Source: JBMSHD01 sp049416425
Lineage (GTDB): Bacteria > Pseudomonadota > Gammaproteobacteria > Francisellales > Francisellaceae
Direction of reading: 5' to 3'
DNA length: 23,224 bases
Assembly: GCA_049416425.1 (NCBI GenBank)
Contig: JBMSHD010000019.1
Coordinates: 1 to 23,224 of the forward strand
In this document: positions 1 to 7,841 of the stretch, piece after piece
Layout: every line of letters starts with the position of its first letter
How positions within the stretch are numbered: the stretch's first letter is position 1
Made by a program: the position numbers and the translations under genes
The notes under the pieces: generated by a model
Told to the model about the DNA's origin: nothing
Seen by the model: the letters and a program-made list of their open reading frames with translations, nothing else
Database searches by the model: none

Positions 1-675
1 GAAAATGGCACTGAACATGAGGGTACTCTCGACATTACTGAACAAACCTACCTGAGCCGTGCGCTGCGTTATAAAGAGCGCGCATCAAAAGGTGATGGTG
101 GTGGTGCGGGTAGCGGAGATGTGCCTTTTGATATTAGTGGCTATTTGACGGAAATCGACACAGGAAAGATTGATGCCGACTATATGAATAGTCGCTTCGA
201 TAAATATTTAAAAGAGCTAAATCAGCATAATGATGAAGCCAGCATTGAGCTTACTCTCAACGAGCTGCATAAGTCATTCTCTTCACTGACGCAATCTGAA
301 CAAAAATACGCCAAGCTTTTCTTACACGATTTACAGCGTGGTGATGCAAAGTTAATAGAAGACCATACTTTCAGAGATTACATCAATACCTACAAAGATA
401 ATGCTGAAAATGCCCAAATTAACGCAATTGTTAACTCGCTTGGTTTAGATAAAAGTCTGCTTTTAGCCTTACTGAACGATAGCGTTAATGAGAAAAATTT
501 GAACAATTTTGGACGCTTTGATAGGCTTAAAGAAACCGTTGTTAAGGCAAAAGCTAGCGTTTACTTTGAGAAAAAATACGGCATAGGCATATCCCCTTTT
601 AAGCTCAATATGTACATTGAAAACTTCTTAAAGGAGTTTATTTGTAACTCCTCAGAAGGCTATGAGTCAGATTAA
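1..675 (+). CDS. hsdR: Type I restriction endonuclease subunit R (HsdR), C-terminal part, 5' end outside window
   Basis: The frame is open from base 1, so the gene enters from the left edge; the GTG at 121 is internal and not the start. The 224 visible residues contain the stretches DITEQTYLSRALRYKERA, VPFDISGYLTEIDTG and DYMNSRFDKYLK, which I recognise as the C-terminal helical region of EcoR124-type HsdR. HsdR is the ATP-dependent translocase and nuclease of a type I restriction complex; its nuclease and helicase motors lie outside the window. The visible part is the C-terminal region, which in this family contacts the HsdM/HsdS methylase core. A glycine-rich linker (about residues 31-39 of the visible part) separates two segments. 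The stop is TAA at 673-675. The gene converges on the exporter at 692, leaving 16 bases between them. hsdM and hsdS should lie to the left. Confidence 0.8.
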   Translation, partial: ENGTEHEGTLDITEQTYLSRALRYKERASKGDGGGAGSGDVPFDISGYLTEIDTGKIDADYMNSRFDKYLKELNQHNDEASIELTLNELHKSFSSLTQSEQKYAKLFLHDLQRGDAKLIEDHTFRDYINTYKDNAENAQINAIVNSLGLDKSLLLALLNDSVNEKNLNNFGRFDRLKETVVKAKASVYFEKKYGIGISPFKLNMYIENFLKEFICNSSEGYESD

Positions 676-691
676 TCTGGAATTGCCGCAC

Positions 692-1585
692 TCAACTCTT
701 GCGACTGCCAAAGATGATAGAAATTAAAATCAATAATGACCCAATCATCTGAATCAGTGTTATTTTTTCGTGCAAAAACAGATAAGACAACAACAATGTC
801 GAGATCGGCATAAAAGCCGTTAAAAGCCCTGCTGTGCTGGCCGATACCCCGCCTGCACCTTTAAACCAGAATAGATAAAATAATGCCGAGGCCAATGATA
901 CAAGAAACAATATGAGAAGATCTAGACTATTGAGCGCCATAAGTGACGGCCAGTCGACAACATACAACAACGGCAACATGGCAATGGCATTGATCACATT
1001 CATCCACCAGGCTTTTTTTGCCGCCGACATCGGAATATCAACTGCTTTACACAACACATAGTAAAGCGATTCTGGCACCATAGCGATAAAAACGATACAA
1101 GCACCCAACAGCGCCATCCACGATACCGATTCCTGTGTAAAACCGGATGCATTGACCACTAAAAGTCCAATGGTGGCAAACAAAATGCATAACAGCTTTA
1201 CTCGCGTAATGCGTTGTTTAAAGATCAGAAAGGTCAAGACGATAATCATCGCTGGCAACGTACTGGTAACAAGACCTGCGATGCTTGCACTGGTTAAACG
1301 GATGCCTGCAAGCATCAAGAGATTAAACGCCATGCCAGCGCACAATGCCTGAGCGACCAACATACCCCATTGCTTGCCATCGAGTCGAGGCTTGATCATC
1401 TCCTGGGAATGAGAATCACGCTTTTTTGTCCGTGTGCATAGAAGAAAAAAGGACAGAATCAGCGTACCAACCACAAAACGAGTCTCAAGCAAGGCCACAA
1501 TCGACAGATGTGAGACCAGAAATTTTGAACCGGTGATGTTAATCCCGGTAACAAATTGTGCCAGGATCAGATAGAAAACACTCAT
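692..1585 (-). CDS. EamA/DMT-family transporter (10-TM drug/metabolite exporter type)
   Basis: This 297-residue protein is almost entirely hydrophobic, with about ten predicted membrane segments, in line with the usual ~300 residues and two tandem EamA repeats of the drug/metabolite transporter superfamily. Features of the family are visible: an N-terminal helix followed by a GSKFLV-type segment, an internal positively charged loop near residues 50-70 (CTRTKKRDSH), and a C-terminal half ending in a helix that begins LLSYLFLHEKIT, matching the E(K/R)-T/S signature of EamA repeats. It would sit in the inner membrane as an exporter of small metabolites or amino acids; the substrate cannot be told from sequence. 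ATG at 1585 is the first start after a candidate -10 box. It stands alone, convergent with hsdR and divergent from the MscS gene. Confidence 0.85.
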   Translation of the reverse strand: MSVFYLILAQFVTGINITGSKFLVSHLSIVALLETRFVVGTLILSFFLLCTRTKKRDSHSQEMIKPRLDGKQWGMLVAQALCAGMAFNLLMLAGIRLTSASIAGLVTSTLPAMIIVLTFLIFKQRITRVKLLCILFATIGLLVVNASGFTQESVSWMALLGACIVFIAMVPESLYYVLCKAVDIPMSAAKKAWWMNVINAIAMLPLLYVVDWPSLMALNSLDLLILFLVSLASALFYLFWFKGAGGVSASTAGLLTAFMPISTLLLSYLFLHEKITLIQMIGSLLILISIIFGSRKS

Positions 1586-1615
1586 AACACTAGCGACATT
1601 TAAGCAATAACAAGC

Positions 1616-1621
1616 AGTATA
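1616..1621 (-). promoter_or_regulatory. Candidate -10 box for the EamA transporter gene
   Basis: On the minus strand this reads TATACT (five of six to consensus), about 30 bases before the ATG at 1585. No convincing -35 hexamer lies 16-18 bases upstream, so the promoter may be weak or need an activator. Confidence 0.35.
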
Positions 1622-1690
1622 GCGCTATTATTAACCGACAGAAATGGTTTTCTTAAGGCGCTTTACGCATTTTCACTGAAAAGCTTGTTT

Positions 1691-1713
1691 GTCCCCCTGA
1701 GGGACCGTTTTTT
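1691..1713 (+). terminator. Small GC hairpin followed by T-run in the leader of the MscS-type gene
   Basis: GTCCC-CCTGA-GGGAC forms a perfect 5-bp GC stem (1691-1705), followed by CG and then six T. On the plus strand this is the shape of a short intrinsic terminator. No plus-strand gene ends here, so it would act within the leader of the gene at 1747, or it is chance. Just downstream, TTGTCTA occurs twice (1712-1718 and 1722-1728) at a 10-base period. Confidence 0.35.
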
Positions 1714-1746
1714 GTCTACAATTGTCTATACGAGCTTCATATTTTA

Positions 1747-3798
1747 ATGTGTACTGTGCTATCAAAAGCTATAATTACCTTGTCTTTACTTCTGGTATTT
1801 GTAACGGGAGCCGTCGCTGCCGAACAAGAACCATTTTCTGTTGAACGTGCAAACGCTCAATTTGATCAAATTTCTCTAAAGCTTTCTACTCAAAATCTTG
1901 AGGCTGCTGCACTTGAAAATGCCGTAAGGAAATTAAAGGCGTTGAATCAAGATGCAAAAAATTGCTTGGCAAGCAGCAAATCAGAAGTGGAAAATATAGA
2001 TGCAAAGCTCAAGGAGCTAGGTCTATCTGCAGAGCCCAAACCCAATGAGGATCTGAAATACTTAAGCGATAAGAAGCAACGCCTGAGTAAACGCATGGCG
2101 CAGTGTCGCCTTTTCTCAATACGTTCAGATGAAGCCATAAGAGCCTATGTCAAAATACTTCATGAATTGGCACGATCTGAGCTCTTGAAAAAGACAACGC
2201 CTATTTGGTCGAGATTTGTAAATTATAACACCACACTCGAGGCTTTTTCATCTTTTAGTATCCAATCATTCATTAAACCCATTATTGAAAAATGGTACTG
2301 GTTTGTTTTGCTGATTATAGGTTACATAATCTATGGGTGGTTATTAAAATGGTACTTGCGACATCCTCAAAAAATCCACTTTGCCCAAATGAATAATTTG
2401 GAACAATTTAAATCAAAGTTTCTTACTCGGATGAGAGTGGTTGGCTTCATCAGCTTTATTGCAGCTATACTTTATATGCTTTTTTATTTCAGCAGTGAGC
2501 CTAAGATGGTGTCTGAATTCATATATGAATTAATGATCTCAACCGAATGTATCGTGCTTTTTTGGACGCTATTGCTCATTCGTTATTTCATTACTTATCG
2601 GCCTGTTTATTGGATGTTTGTTGCGCTTTTTGGTATTGTGCTATTGGGAACGATGATTTTAGCTTTGATTGGCTACCATAATTTAGCAACTTACTCGGTA
2701 GTCAATATTTTCCTTTCCATTTTCATGGCTATTATCGTGCTGGTTATTGTAAAATTGATTAATAAACTGATTACTGCTCTCAATGGACGAAAGCATATTT
2801 GGCAAAATAAATTACATTATTATCTTGGTATTAAACCTCATAAGAAGATCACTGAACTGGCAATTTTAAAAATCGTGAGCGGCGCCTTAGGCGTTATGTT
2901 TTATATCGGGCTCATGGTTCAGGCATGGGGTTGGAAGACCATTTATCCCGAAAAGTTTGTCATTGGGATCACCGAAGGATTTACGATTTTCAATATCACC
3001 ATTGAACCGATTCAGATTATCATAGCCATTTTGGTATTTGTGGGACTTAGTTTTATGGGACGCTTTATCAGCGCATATGTGGCTCGAAAACACCAGCAAA
3101 ATGAAAAAGACCTACAGGTCGCCTTAGCCTCAATCGTCGGCTATCTCGCTTTTGCCTTTGCCCTGATTATTGCATTGCTTGTCTCTGGCGTGAATTTTAC
3201 CGGCCTCGCCATTATTGCTGGTGCACTATCAGTGGGAATTGGGCTAGGGCTTCAGGACATTGTCAATAATTTTGTATCCGGAATTATTTTATTGATTGAA
3301 AAACCGATTCGTCCGGGTGACCGCATTATCGTTGGTGAAACAGAGGGTATTGTTAAGAAAGTTCGAGTCAGAGCAACTCAAATAGCAACCATGTCAAAAT
3401 CGGATGTCATTGTTCCCAATGCCGATTTGATTAAGAATCAGGTGACAAACTACATGTTTAGAGATCAATATTGGCGCATTGCTTGTAAGGTAGGCGTTGC
3501 CTATGGAAGTGACATTGAGTTGGTCAAAAAGGTACTTCTAGATATCGCTTCAAAGCATGGAAATGTGGTTCAAGAAGGGGCAGATGCGCCGGTCGTTATT
3601 TTTAAAGAGTTTGGCGATAGCAGTCTTAACTTTGAGCTCTGGTGCATTATTAAAAATGTAAATAATAAATTTGTGATTCAAAGTGAGCTCAATTTTGAAA
3701 TTGACCATGCTTTTAAAGCGCACGACATCGTGATTGCATTCCCACAGAGAGATGTACACTTATACAATCATGATGTAACGCTAAACAAAGACAAGTGA
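1747..3798 (+). CDS. MscS-family mechanosensitive ion channel with N-terminal periplasmic domain
   Basis: The 683-residue protein begins with a Sec signal peptide (hydrophobic core LLLVFVTGAVAA, cleavage about residue 25). A helical periplasmic region follows (about 26-175), then several membrane helices (about 180-465) and a C-terminal MscS core. The pore helix with small residues, GLAIIAGALSVGIGLGLQD, starts near residue 486. It is followed by NNFVSGIILLIEKPIRPGD (KPIRPGD near 519-525), the beta domain (GETEGIVKKVRVRAT) and the IVPNADLIKNQVTNY segment, all diagnostic of MscS. It is much longer than classical MscS (~290 residues) and shorter than MscK/MscM (>1100), so it is a medium-size paralogue. 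The role is inner-membrane tension release on osmotic downshift; ion preference is unknown. ATG at 1747 is directly followed by the signal peptide, although no strong ribosome site is seen. It is a single-gene unit. Confidence 0.9.
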   Translation: MCTVLSKAIITLSLLLVFVTGAVAAEQEPFSVERANAQFDQISLKLSTQNLEAAALENAVRKLKALNQDAKNCLASSKSEVENIDAKLKELGLSAEPKPNEDLKYLSDKKQRLSKRMAQCRLFSIRSDEAIRAYVKILHELARSELLKKTTPIWSRFVNYNTTLEAFSSFSIQSFIKPIIEKWYWFVLLIIGYIIYGWLLKWYLRHPQKIHFAQMNNLEQFKSKFLTRMRVVGFISFIAAILYMLFYFSSEPKMVSEFIYELMISTECIVLFWTLLLIRYFITYRPVYWMFVALFGIVLLGTMILALIGYHNLATYSVVNIFLSIFMAIIVLVIVKLINKLITALNGRKHIWQNKLHYYLGIKPHKKITELAILKIVSGALGVMFYIGLMVQAWGWKTIYPEKFVIGITEGFTIFNITIEPIQIIIAILVFVGLSFMGRFISAYVARKHQQNEKDLQVALASIVGYLAFAFALIIALLVSGVNFTGLAIIAGALSVGIGLGLQDIVNNFVSGIILLIEKPIRPGDRIIVGETEGIVKKVRVRATQIATMSKSDVIVPNADLIKNQVTNYMFRDQYWRIACKVGVAYGSDIELVKKVLLDIASKHGNVVQEGADAPVVIFKEFGDSSLNFELWCIIKNVNNKFVIQSELNFEIDHAFKAHDIVIAFPQRDVHLYNHDVTLNKDK

Positions 3799-3841
3799 CC
3801 CGCCCTGGATTTGTTCCTTGCTCGCCAATACAGCAACTTAA

Positions 3842-3850
3842 TGCTATACT
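3842..3850 (+). promoter_or_regulatory. Extended -10 promoter before the secreted Cys-rich protein gene
   Basis: TGC-TATACT gives a TGn extended -10 element with five of six matches in the hexamer, 37 bases before the ATG at 3887. No good -35 is present, as is usual for extended -10 promoters. Confidence 0.5.
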
Positions 3851-3886
3851 GACCCATCACAACAGCAAACTATTCTAAATCCGACT

Positions 3887-4807
3887 ATGTTCAAAAAACT
3901 CACCTTATTATCCCTGATGACAGTGATTGGCTTCTCAGCCGCCTACGCCCATCAAAAAGTTGAGCCTGCCACCATAGATTTCATGCGCAGCCAGACTGTT
4001 GATGTTAAATCAAAAACGGCACTGGTCAATGTTACCGTCAATGCTACCGCTTTGCAAAATGACAGCACCACCATTGAATCAGCAACGCTCTCTAAACTGA
4101 AAGCCGCCATCCCAAATATCGACTGGAAAGTCTTGAGTCTGACACAAAACGAGGCAGATAGCGGTGCACAGAATATCAAAATCATCATTGAAGGTCGTCT
4201 AAGCGCCAAACAGATCACCACCCTGCGCAAACTGTTGCAGAATGATAATTCAAACAATCAGCGATTCATTATCGATGTTGTGAGCTTCACACCAACCGAA
4301 AAAGCCATTGAAGATGCTCAAAATGATTTGATGATCAGCATGTATCAATCTATCCAGAAATATGTCAAAAATTTCAACAGCGCCACCGATTCACAGTATC
4401 AGATTGCCAAGGTCGATTTTCACGGCACAACCTATGAACCTGGCCCTCAAATCAATACGATGATGCTGATGAAAACAGCATCCGATTCAGCAAAAGAAGA
4501 TAACATCGCGGTGACCAAAAAAATCACGCTCAATGCCAATATCACCCTAAGCCAAATCAACATGAACAACAGCGATGATTCAATTCCTCTGACCGTCAAA
4601 TCAGGAAAAGCGAATGACAAACCAATCACTGCCACTAAAGCGCTGCCACCGGCTTATCTTGGCATCAAAGGTTTCGAGCAGTGTCTGTCAAAACAGAATA
4701 ATGGCAGTTGGAGCTCATGGTGCATGCCTGACAAAAAACCGCAAGACTGTGCCGATGATGCCTGGCAGGCGCTTTTAAAGCTCGATGATATTCCACAGTG
4801 TCGCTAA
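3887..4807 (+). CDS. Secreted protein of unknown function with C-terminal four-cysteine domain
   Basis: I do not recognise a named family. The 306-residue protein opens with a clear signal peptide (MFKKLTLLSLMTVIGFSAAYA, cleavage about residue 21), so it is exported to the periplasm or beyond. Residues about 40-250 look like two similar alternating strand/helix segments; each begins with conjugate-like phrases such as KTALVNVTVNATAL and KKITLNANITLSQIN. The last ~45 residues hold four cysteines (266, 279, 288, 305) spaced C-12-C-8-C-16-C with WSSWCMP, KPQDC and a Trp between them, probably forming two disulfides. I recall a similar Cys/Trp/Pro tail on many secreted proteins of Legionella-like bacteria, but this is unverified. 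An extended -10 lies just upstream. The gene converges on pilC, 14 bases away. Confidence 0.75.
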   Translation: MFKKLTLLSLMTVIGFSAAYAHQKVEPATIDFMRSQTVDVKSKTALVNVTVNATALQNDSTTIESATLSKLKAAIPNIDWKVLSLTQNEADSGAQNIKIIIEGRLSAKQITTLRKLLQNDNSNNQRFIIDVVSFTPTEKAIEDAQNDLMISMYQSIQKYVKNFNSATDSQYQIAKVDFHGTTYEPGPQINTMMLMKTASDSAKEDNIAVTKKITLNANITLSQINMNNSDDSIPLTVKSGKANDKPITATKALPPAYLGIKGFEQCLSKQNNGSWSSWCMPDKKPQDCADDAWQALLKLDDIPQCR

Positions 4808-4821
4808 GCATTCAACACAGC

Positions 4822-5961
4822 CTAAAACGCATTTCCCATACTAAACATCGGCACATACATGCTGACCACCAGAAAGCCGACAATGCCTCCTAACACCAGC
4901 ATGATCACAGGCTCCATCATGCTGCTTAACATACTGACCAGATCATCGACTTCATGTTCATAGATGCCGGCAACATTTCCCAACATGTCTTCAAGCTTAC
5001 CAGACTGCTCACCAATGGCAATCATCTGCACTAAAAGCGCCGGGAACATTCCTGCCTGTTTTATTGCCTGCGCCAGAGATTTGCCACTGGAGATTTCTGC
5101 CCTTAACTTCCATACCGACTTTTCATATTGACTGTTTCCAAGACTTGGAGCCACCACATCAAGCGCATCATAAAGCGGCATGCCGGCTCTCAATGTAATC
5201 TCCAGAGTGCGTGTGAATCTCGCCAATATCGACTGTTTGATCAGGTGCCCCAATATCGGCAGACGCAGCATCAAAGAATCGATAAAATAATAAAAACGCC
5301 AAAAGCGCTTTCTCGCCTGCTGCATGAGAATCACCAGCAGTATAGCTACCAGTATGAACAGCCACCAATAGTCGATAATCATATCAGAGGCATAAATGGT
5401 ATATTGGGTAATCTGCGGCAACTCCATGCCTGAGGATTTAAAGATATTGGCAAAAGCAGGAATAGCGAATGCCAGCAAGACAGCTGTAACCATGACAGAG
5501 ATGATGAGAACGGTCAATGGATACATCAGTGCTTTTTTGACTTTCTTCTTGATCATGCTTGCCGATTCACGCTGAATGGCAATTCTTTGTAACAGAATAT
5601 CCAATGTCCCCGAACGCTCACCCACAGCCACGAGCCTCACAAAGATATGATCAAAATATTTAGGGTAGTTACGCAAGGTTTCACTCAAAGCGTTACCTGA
5701 CTCCACCGACTGTTTGATATCGTGGATAAGCCGACGCAGAGCATCGTGTTTTTCAACCGTCTCGATCATGGTATCCAGACCTCGAACCAATGGCACACCG
5801 GCCATCGACATCGTTGATAATTGCCGGACAAACAGGGTAATATCACGTCCTTTGATCCGCTTGGGAAGAAGATCTATAGGCTTTTTCTTCAGCTTTATCA
5901 CCTCAATACCGCTGTCCTCAAGCTGCATCTTTACCCATTGCCTGTCACCCCCCTCTATCAT
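4822..5961 (-). CDS. pilC: Type IV pilus inner-membrane platform protein PilC (GspF family), N-terminus frameshifted
   Basis: The 379-residue frame carries two GspF/T2SSF repeats, each about 120 residues. The first begins TLFVRQLSTMSMAGVPLVRG and the second ARFTRTLEITLRAGMPLYDA. Three hydrophobic membrane stretches include the last, PVIMLVLGGIVGFLVVSMYVP. PilC forms the inner-membrane base through which the PilB ATPase drives pilin assembly. ATG at 5961 is internal to the family domain: codons just upstream in the same frame encode GKTAVSG and stop at a TAG. The missing start, in a different frame, lies at 6032 and overlaps the pilB stop (TGATG). A one-base loss near 5982-5984 separates the two frames; joined, they give about 403 residues, normal for PilC. 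The short upstream frame ends in TGA overlapping this ATG (ATGA), so re-initiation could still yield a near-full protein. Confidence 0.85.
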   Translation of the reverse strand: MIEGGDRQWVKMQLEDSGIEVIKLKKKPIDLLPKRIKGRDITLFVRQLSTMSMAGVPLVRGLDTMIETVEKHDALRRLIHDIKQSVESGNALSETLRNYPKYFDHIFVRLVAVGERSGTLDILLQRIAIQRESASMIKKKVKKALMYPLTVLIISVMVTAVLLAFAIPAFANIFKSSGMELPQITQYTIYASDMIIDYWWLFILVAILLVILMQQARKRFWRFYYFIDSLMLRLPILGHLIKQSILARFTRTLEITLRAGMPLYDALDVVAPSLGNSQYEKSVWKLRAEISSGKSLAQAIKQAGMFPALLVQMIAIGEQSGKLEDMLGNVAGIYEHEVDDLVSMLSSMMEPVIMLVLGGIVGFLVVSMYVPMFSMGNAF

Positions 5962-6032
5962 CCCACTGACTGCCGTCTTTCCCTATCCAGTCCCTGCCAC
6001 AGATAAACCGTTTTCTTCCGCTTATTTTCCAT
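5958..6032 (-). other. Detached N-terminal codons of pilC (24-codon frame, coupled to pilB)
   Basis: A 24-codon frame starts with ATG at 6032-6030, sharing one base with the pilB stop (TGATG). It encodes MENKRKKTVYLWQGLDR, which looks like the missing start of PilC, then continues out of frame for seven residues. It stops at TGA 5960-5958, overlapping the ATG at 5961. Reading back one base after the Arg codon (5984-5982) restores GKTAVSGMIEGG in the pilC frame. This is most simply a single-base deletion in a G run, or a sequencing error; no canonical slippery heptamer is present. Confidence 0.7.
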
Positions 6033-7726
6033 CAGACCCTCACCACACGCTCTGCCTCCTCAATGGAGGTAACCCCAGCTAGAACCTTTTCAAAAACCGC
6101 CTGCTTAAGATTATAAATTCCTTCATGCTGCGCCTGCTCTTTGAGCTCTATCACGCTTTTTCCTGAAATAATCAACCGACTCATCTTCTCAGATACCGGC
6201 ATAACCTCATAAACTCCGACTCGACCTTTGTATCCATGAAAACACTCACCACACCCCTCAGGATTAGCGTGATAGATCACCGATTTCTCGTCTCCAAACC
6301 GCCTGAAACTGTCATCTATTGGCTCCTTTGCCACTATCCGACAATGCCGACAAAGCCTTCTGACCAAGCGCTGAGCAATAATCAAAATCACCGAAGAGGC
6401 GATATTGTAACGCGCCACCCCCATATCGATGAGTCGATTCAATGTTTCAGTTGCGCTGTTTGTGTGCACAGTGGATAAAACCAGATGCCCGGTCTGTGCT
6501 GCCTTGATGGCAATATCGGCTGTCTCCAAATCCCGTATTTCCCCCACCATAATAATATCCGGATCTTGACGCAAAAAAGCTCTCAGGGCTCTGGCAAATG
6601 TCAAACCCTGTTTGTTGTTAATCTGAATCTGATTGATACCTTCCAGATTGATTTCAACCGGATCTTCTGCTGTTGAGATGTTTTTATCATTGGTATTGAT
6701 CAAACCCAAGCCGGTATATAATGTCACCGTTTTGCCGCTGCCTGTTGGACCTGTGACTAAAATCATTCCCTGAGATTGAAAAAGCGCATTTACATATAAT
6801 TGTCGTTGCCTTTCATTCAATCCCAACCCATCAATACCAATGCAACCAATCGACTGATCGAGAATTCTCAAGGCTACTTTTTCTCCCGAGATGGTCGGAC
6901 AGGTGTTTACTCTAAAATCAATCAGATGATCACCATCGACTTTAAGCTTGAACCGACCATCTTGAGGCACGCGCTTCTCGGCAATATCAAGTTGTGACAT
7001 AATCTTCAATCTCGAGCTAACCCGCTGAGCCAGCCTGGTCGATGGCATGGCAATCTGACGCAAGATACCATCGATACGATAACGGATGCGATAACTGCGC
7101 TCATAAGGCTCAAAATGAATATCTGAGGCACCTTTGTCAATGGCATCAATGATGATGCTGTTGGTGAACTTAACCACCGGTTCATCATCGCCTCCAAGCA
7201 CCTCTTCATCCAGCCAGTTGATCTGCTCAAGAGCGTTAAGTCTCAGATCTTCTGCCGTGCTTCGTTCAAGTCCCCGCAGCGCTTCTGGTGATACCGTCTG
7301 CAATATATCATTCATCAAAACCACAAGCTTATCTTCTTCTGCCATCACAATTTCAATATCGATTTGAAATATCAGACGATAATCCATCTGAATCGATAAA
7401 TACTCCAGCGGGTTTGATACGGCCAGATAGAGTCGATCACCCTCTTCATACAAGGGTAAAGCCAGATATCTCTTGAGCAGAGACTCATCGACAAAATACC
7501 GTGGAATGCGCTCAACATCGCAGACGGTTAAATCAAAAAAGGGCAGATTAAATATCTCGGCAAAACAAAACGCCATGTCGAGACTCTTAAAGAACCCTGA
7601 AGCCACCAGGTAACTGATTAGTGGCAGCTGCTGTCTGTCGGCTTTCTCAATCAATGACTCGGTATCGACATCCTCAATCAGTCCATGATCACAGATAAAT
7701 CTCATCAATGTTTCCTGTGACGACAT
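6032..7726 (-). CDS. pilB: Type IV pilus assembly ATPase PilB (GspE family)
   Basis: From ATG at 7726 the protein is 564 residues, the usual PilB length. The order is an N-terminal MshEN/GSPII_E-N domain (about 1-150), a linker, then the hexameric secretion ATPase. The Walker A motif GPTGSGKT is at about 326-333, followed by the Asp-box region and Walker B with IIMVGEIRDLETADIA. The His-box is GHLVLSTVHTNSA, and a zinc-binding pair CRHC...CGEC lies near the C-terminus. It powers pilin polymerisation together with PilC. The frame is open back to 7888, but those extra residues run into the mobile element and across a promoter. The 7726 start has AGGG eight bases upstream and gives an MSSQETLMRFICDHG N-terminus of family type. 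It overlaps pilC as TGATG. No pilD follows pilC here. Confidence 0.92.
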   Translation of the reverse strand: MSSQETLMRFICDHGLIEDVDTESLIEKADRQQLPLISYLVASGFFKSLDMAFCFAEIFNLPFFDLTVCDVERIPRYFVDESLLKRYLALPLYEEGDRLYLAVSNPLEYLSIQMDYRLIFQIDIEIVMAEEDKLVVLMNDILQTVSPEALRGLERSTAEDLRLNALEQINWLDEEVLGGDDEPVVKFTNSIIIDAIDKGASDIHFEPYERSYRIRYRIDGILRQIAMPSTRLAQRVSSRLKIMSQLDIAEKRVPQDGRFKLKVDGDHLIDFRVNTCPTISGEKVALRILDQSIGCIGIDGLGLNERQRQLYVNALFQSQGMILVTGPTGSGKTVTLYTGLGLINTNDKNISTAEDPVEINLEGINQIQINNKQGLTFARALRAFLRQDPDIIMVGEIRDLETADIAIKAAQTGHLVLSTVHTNSATETLNRLIDMGVARYNIASSVILIIAQRLVRRLCRHCRIVAKEPIDDSFRRFGDEKSVIYHANPEGCGECFHGYKGRVGVYEVMPVSEKMSRLIISGKSVIELKEQAQHEGIYNLKQAVFEKVLAGVTSIEEAERVVRV

Positions 7727-7761
7727 ATCATATACCCTGTTTGCAACGCCCATAGCTAAGG

Positions 7762-7767
7762 AGTATA
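7762..7767 (-). promoter_or_regulatory. Candidate -10 box of the pilB-pilC operon
   Basis: The minus strand reads TATACT, 36 bases before the pilB ATG at 7726. The hexamer 17 bases upstream (TTACAT) keeps only TT of the -35 consensus. The position supports 7726 as the start, since transcripts beginning near 7755 could not include codons upstream of it. Confidence 0.45.
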
Positions 7768-7841
7768 GACCTAATATTCCACAGATGTAACATCTGGAGC
7801 TTTTACTTACTTTCCGAGTCGAAGAGTCAGGGAAAAACGTT

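Noticed and set aside
121..123. GTG at 121 as a gene start
   Set aside because: The frame is open to the left edge and already encodes HsdR-type sequence.
5978..5990. Programmed ribosomal frameshift in pilC
   Set aside because: No X-XXY-YYZ slippery heptamer is in the correct register; a base deletion or sequencing error explains it better.
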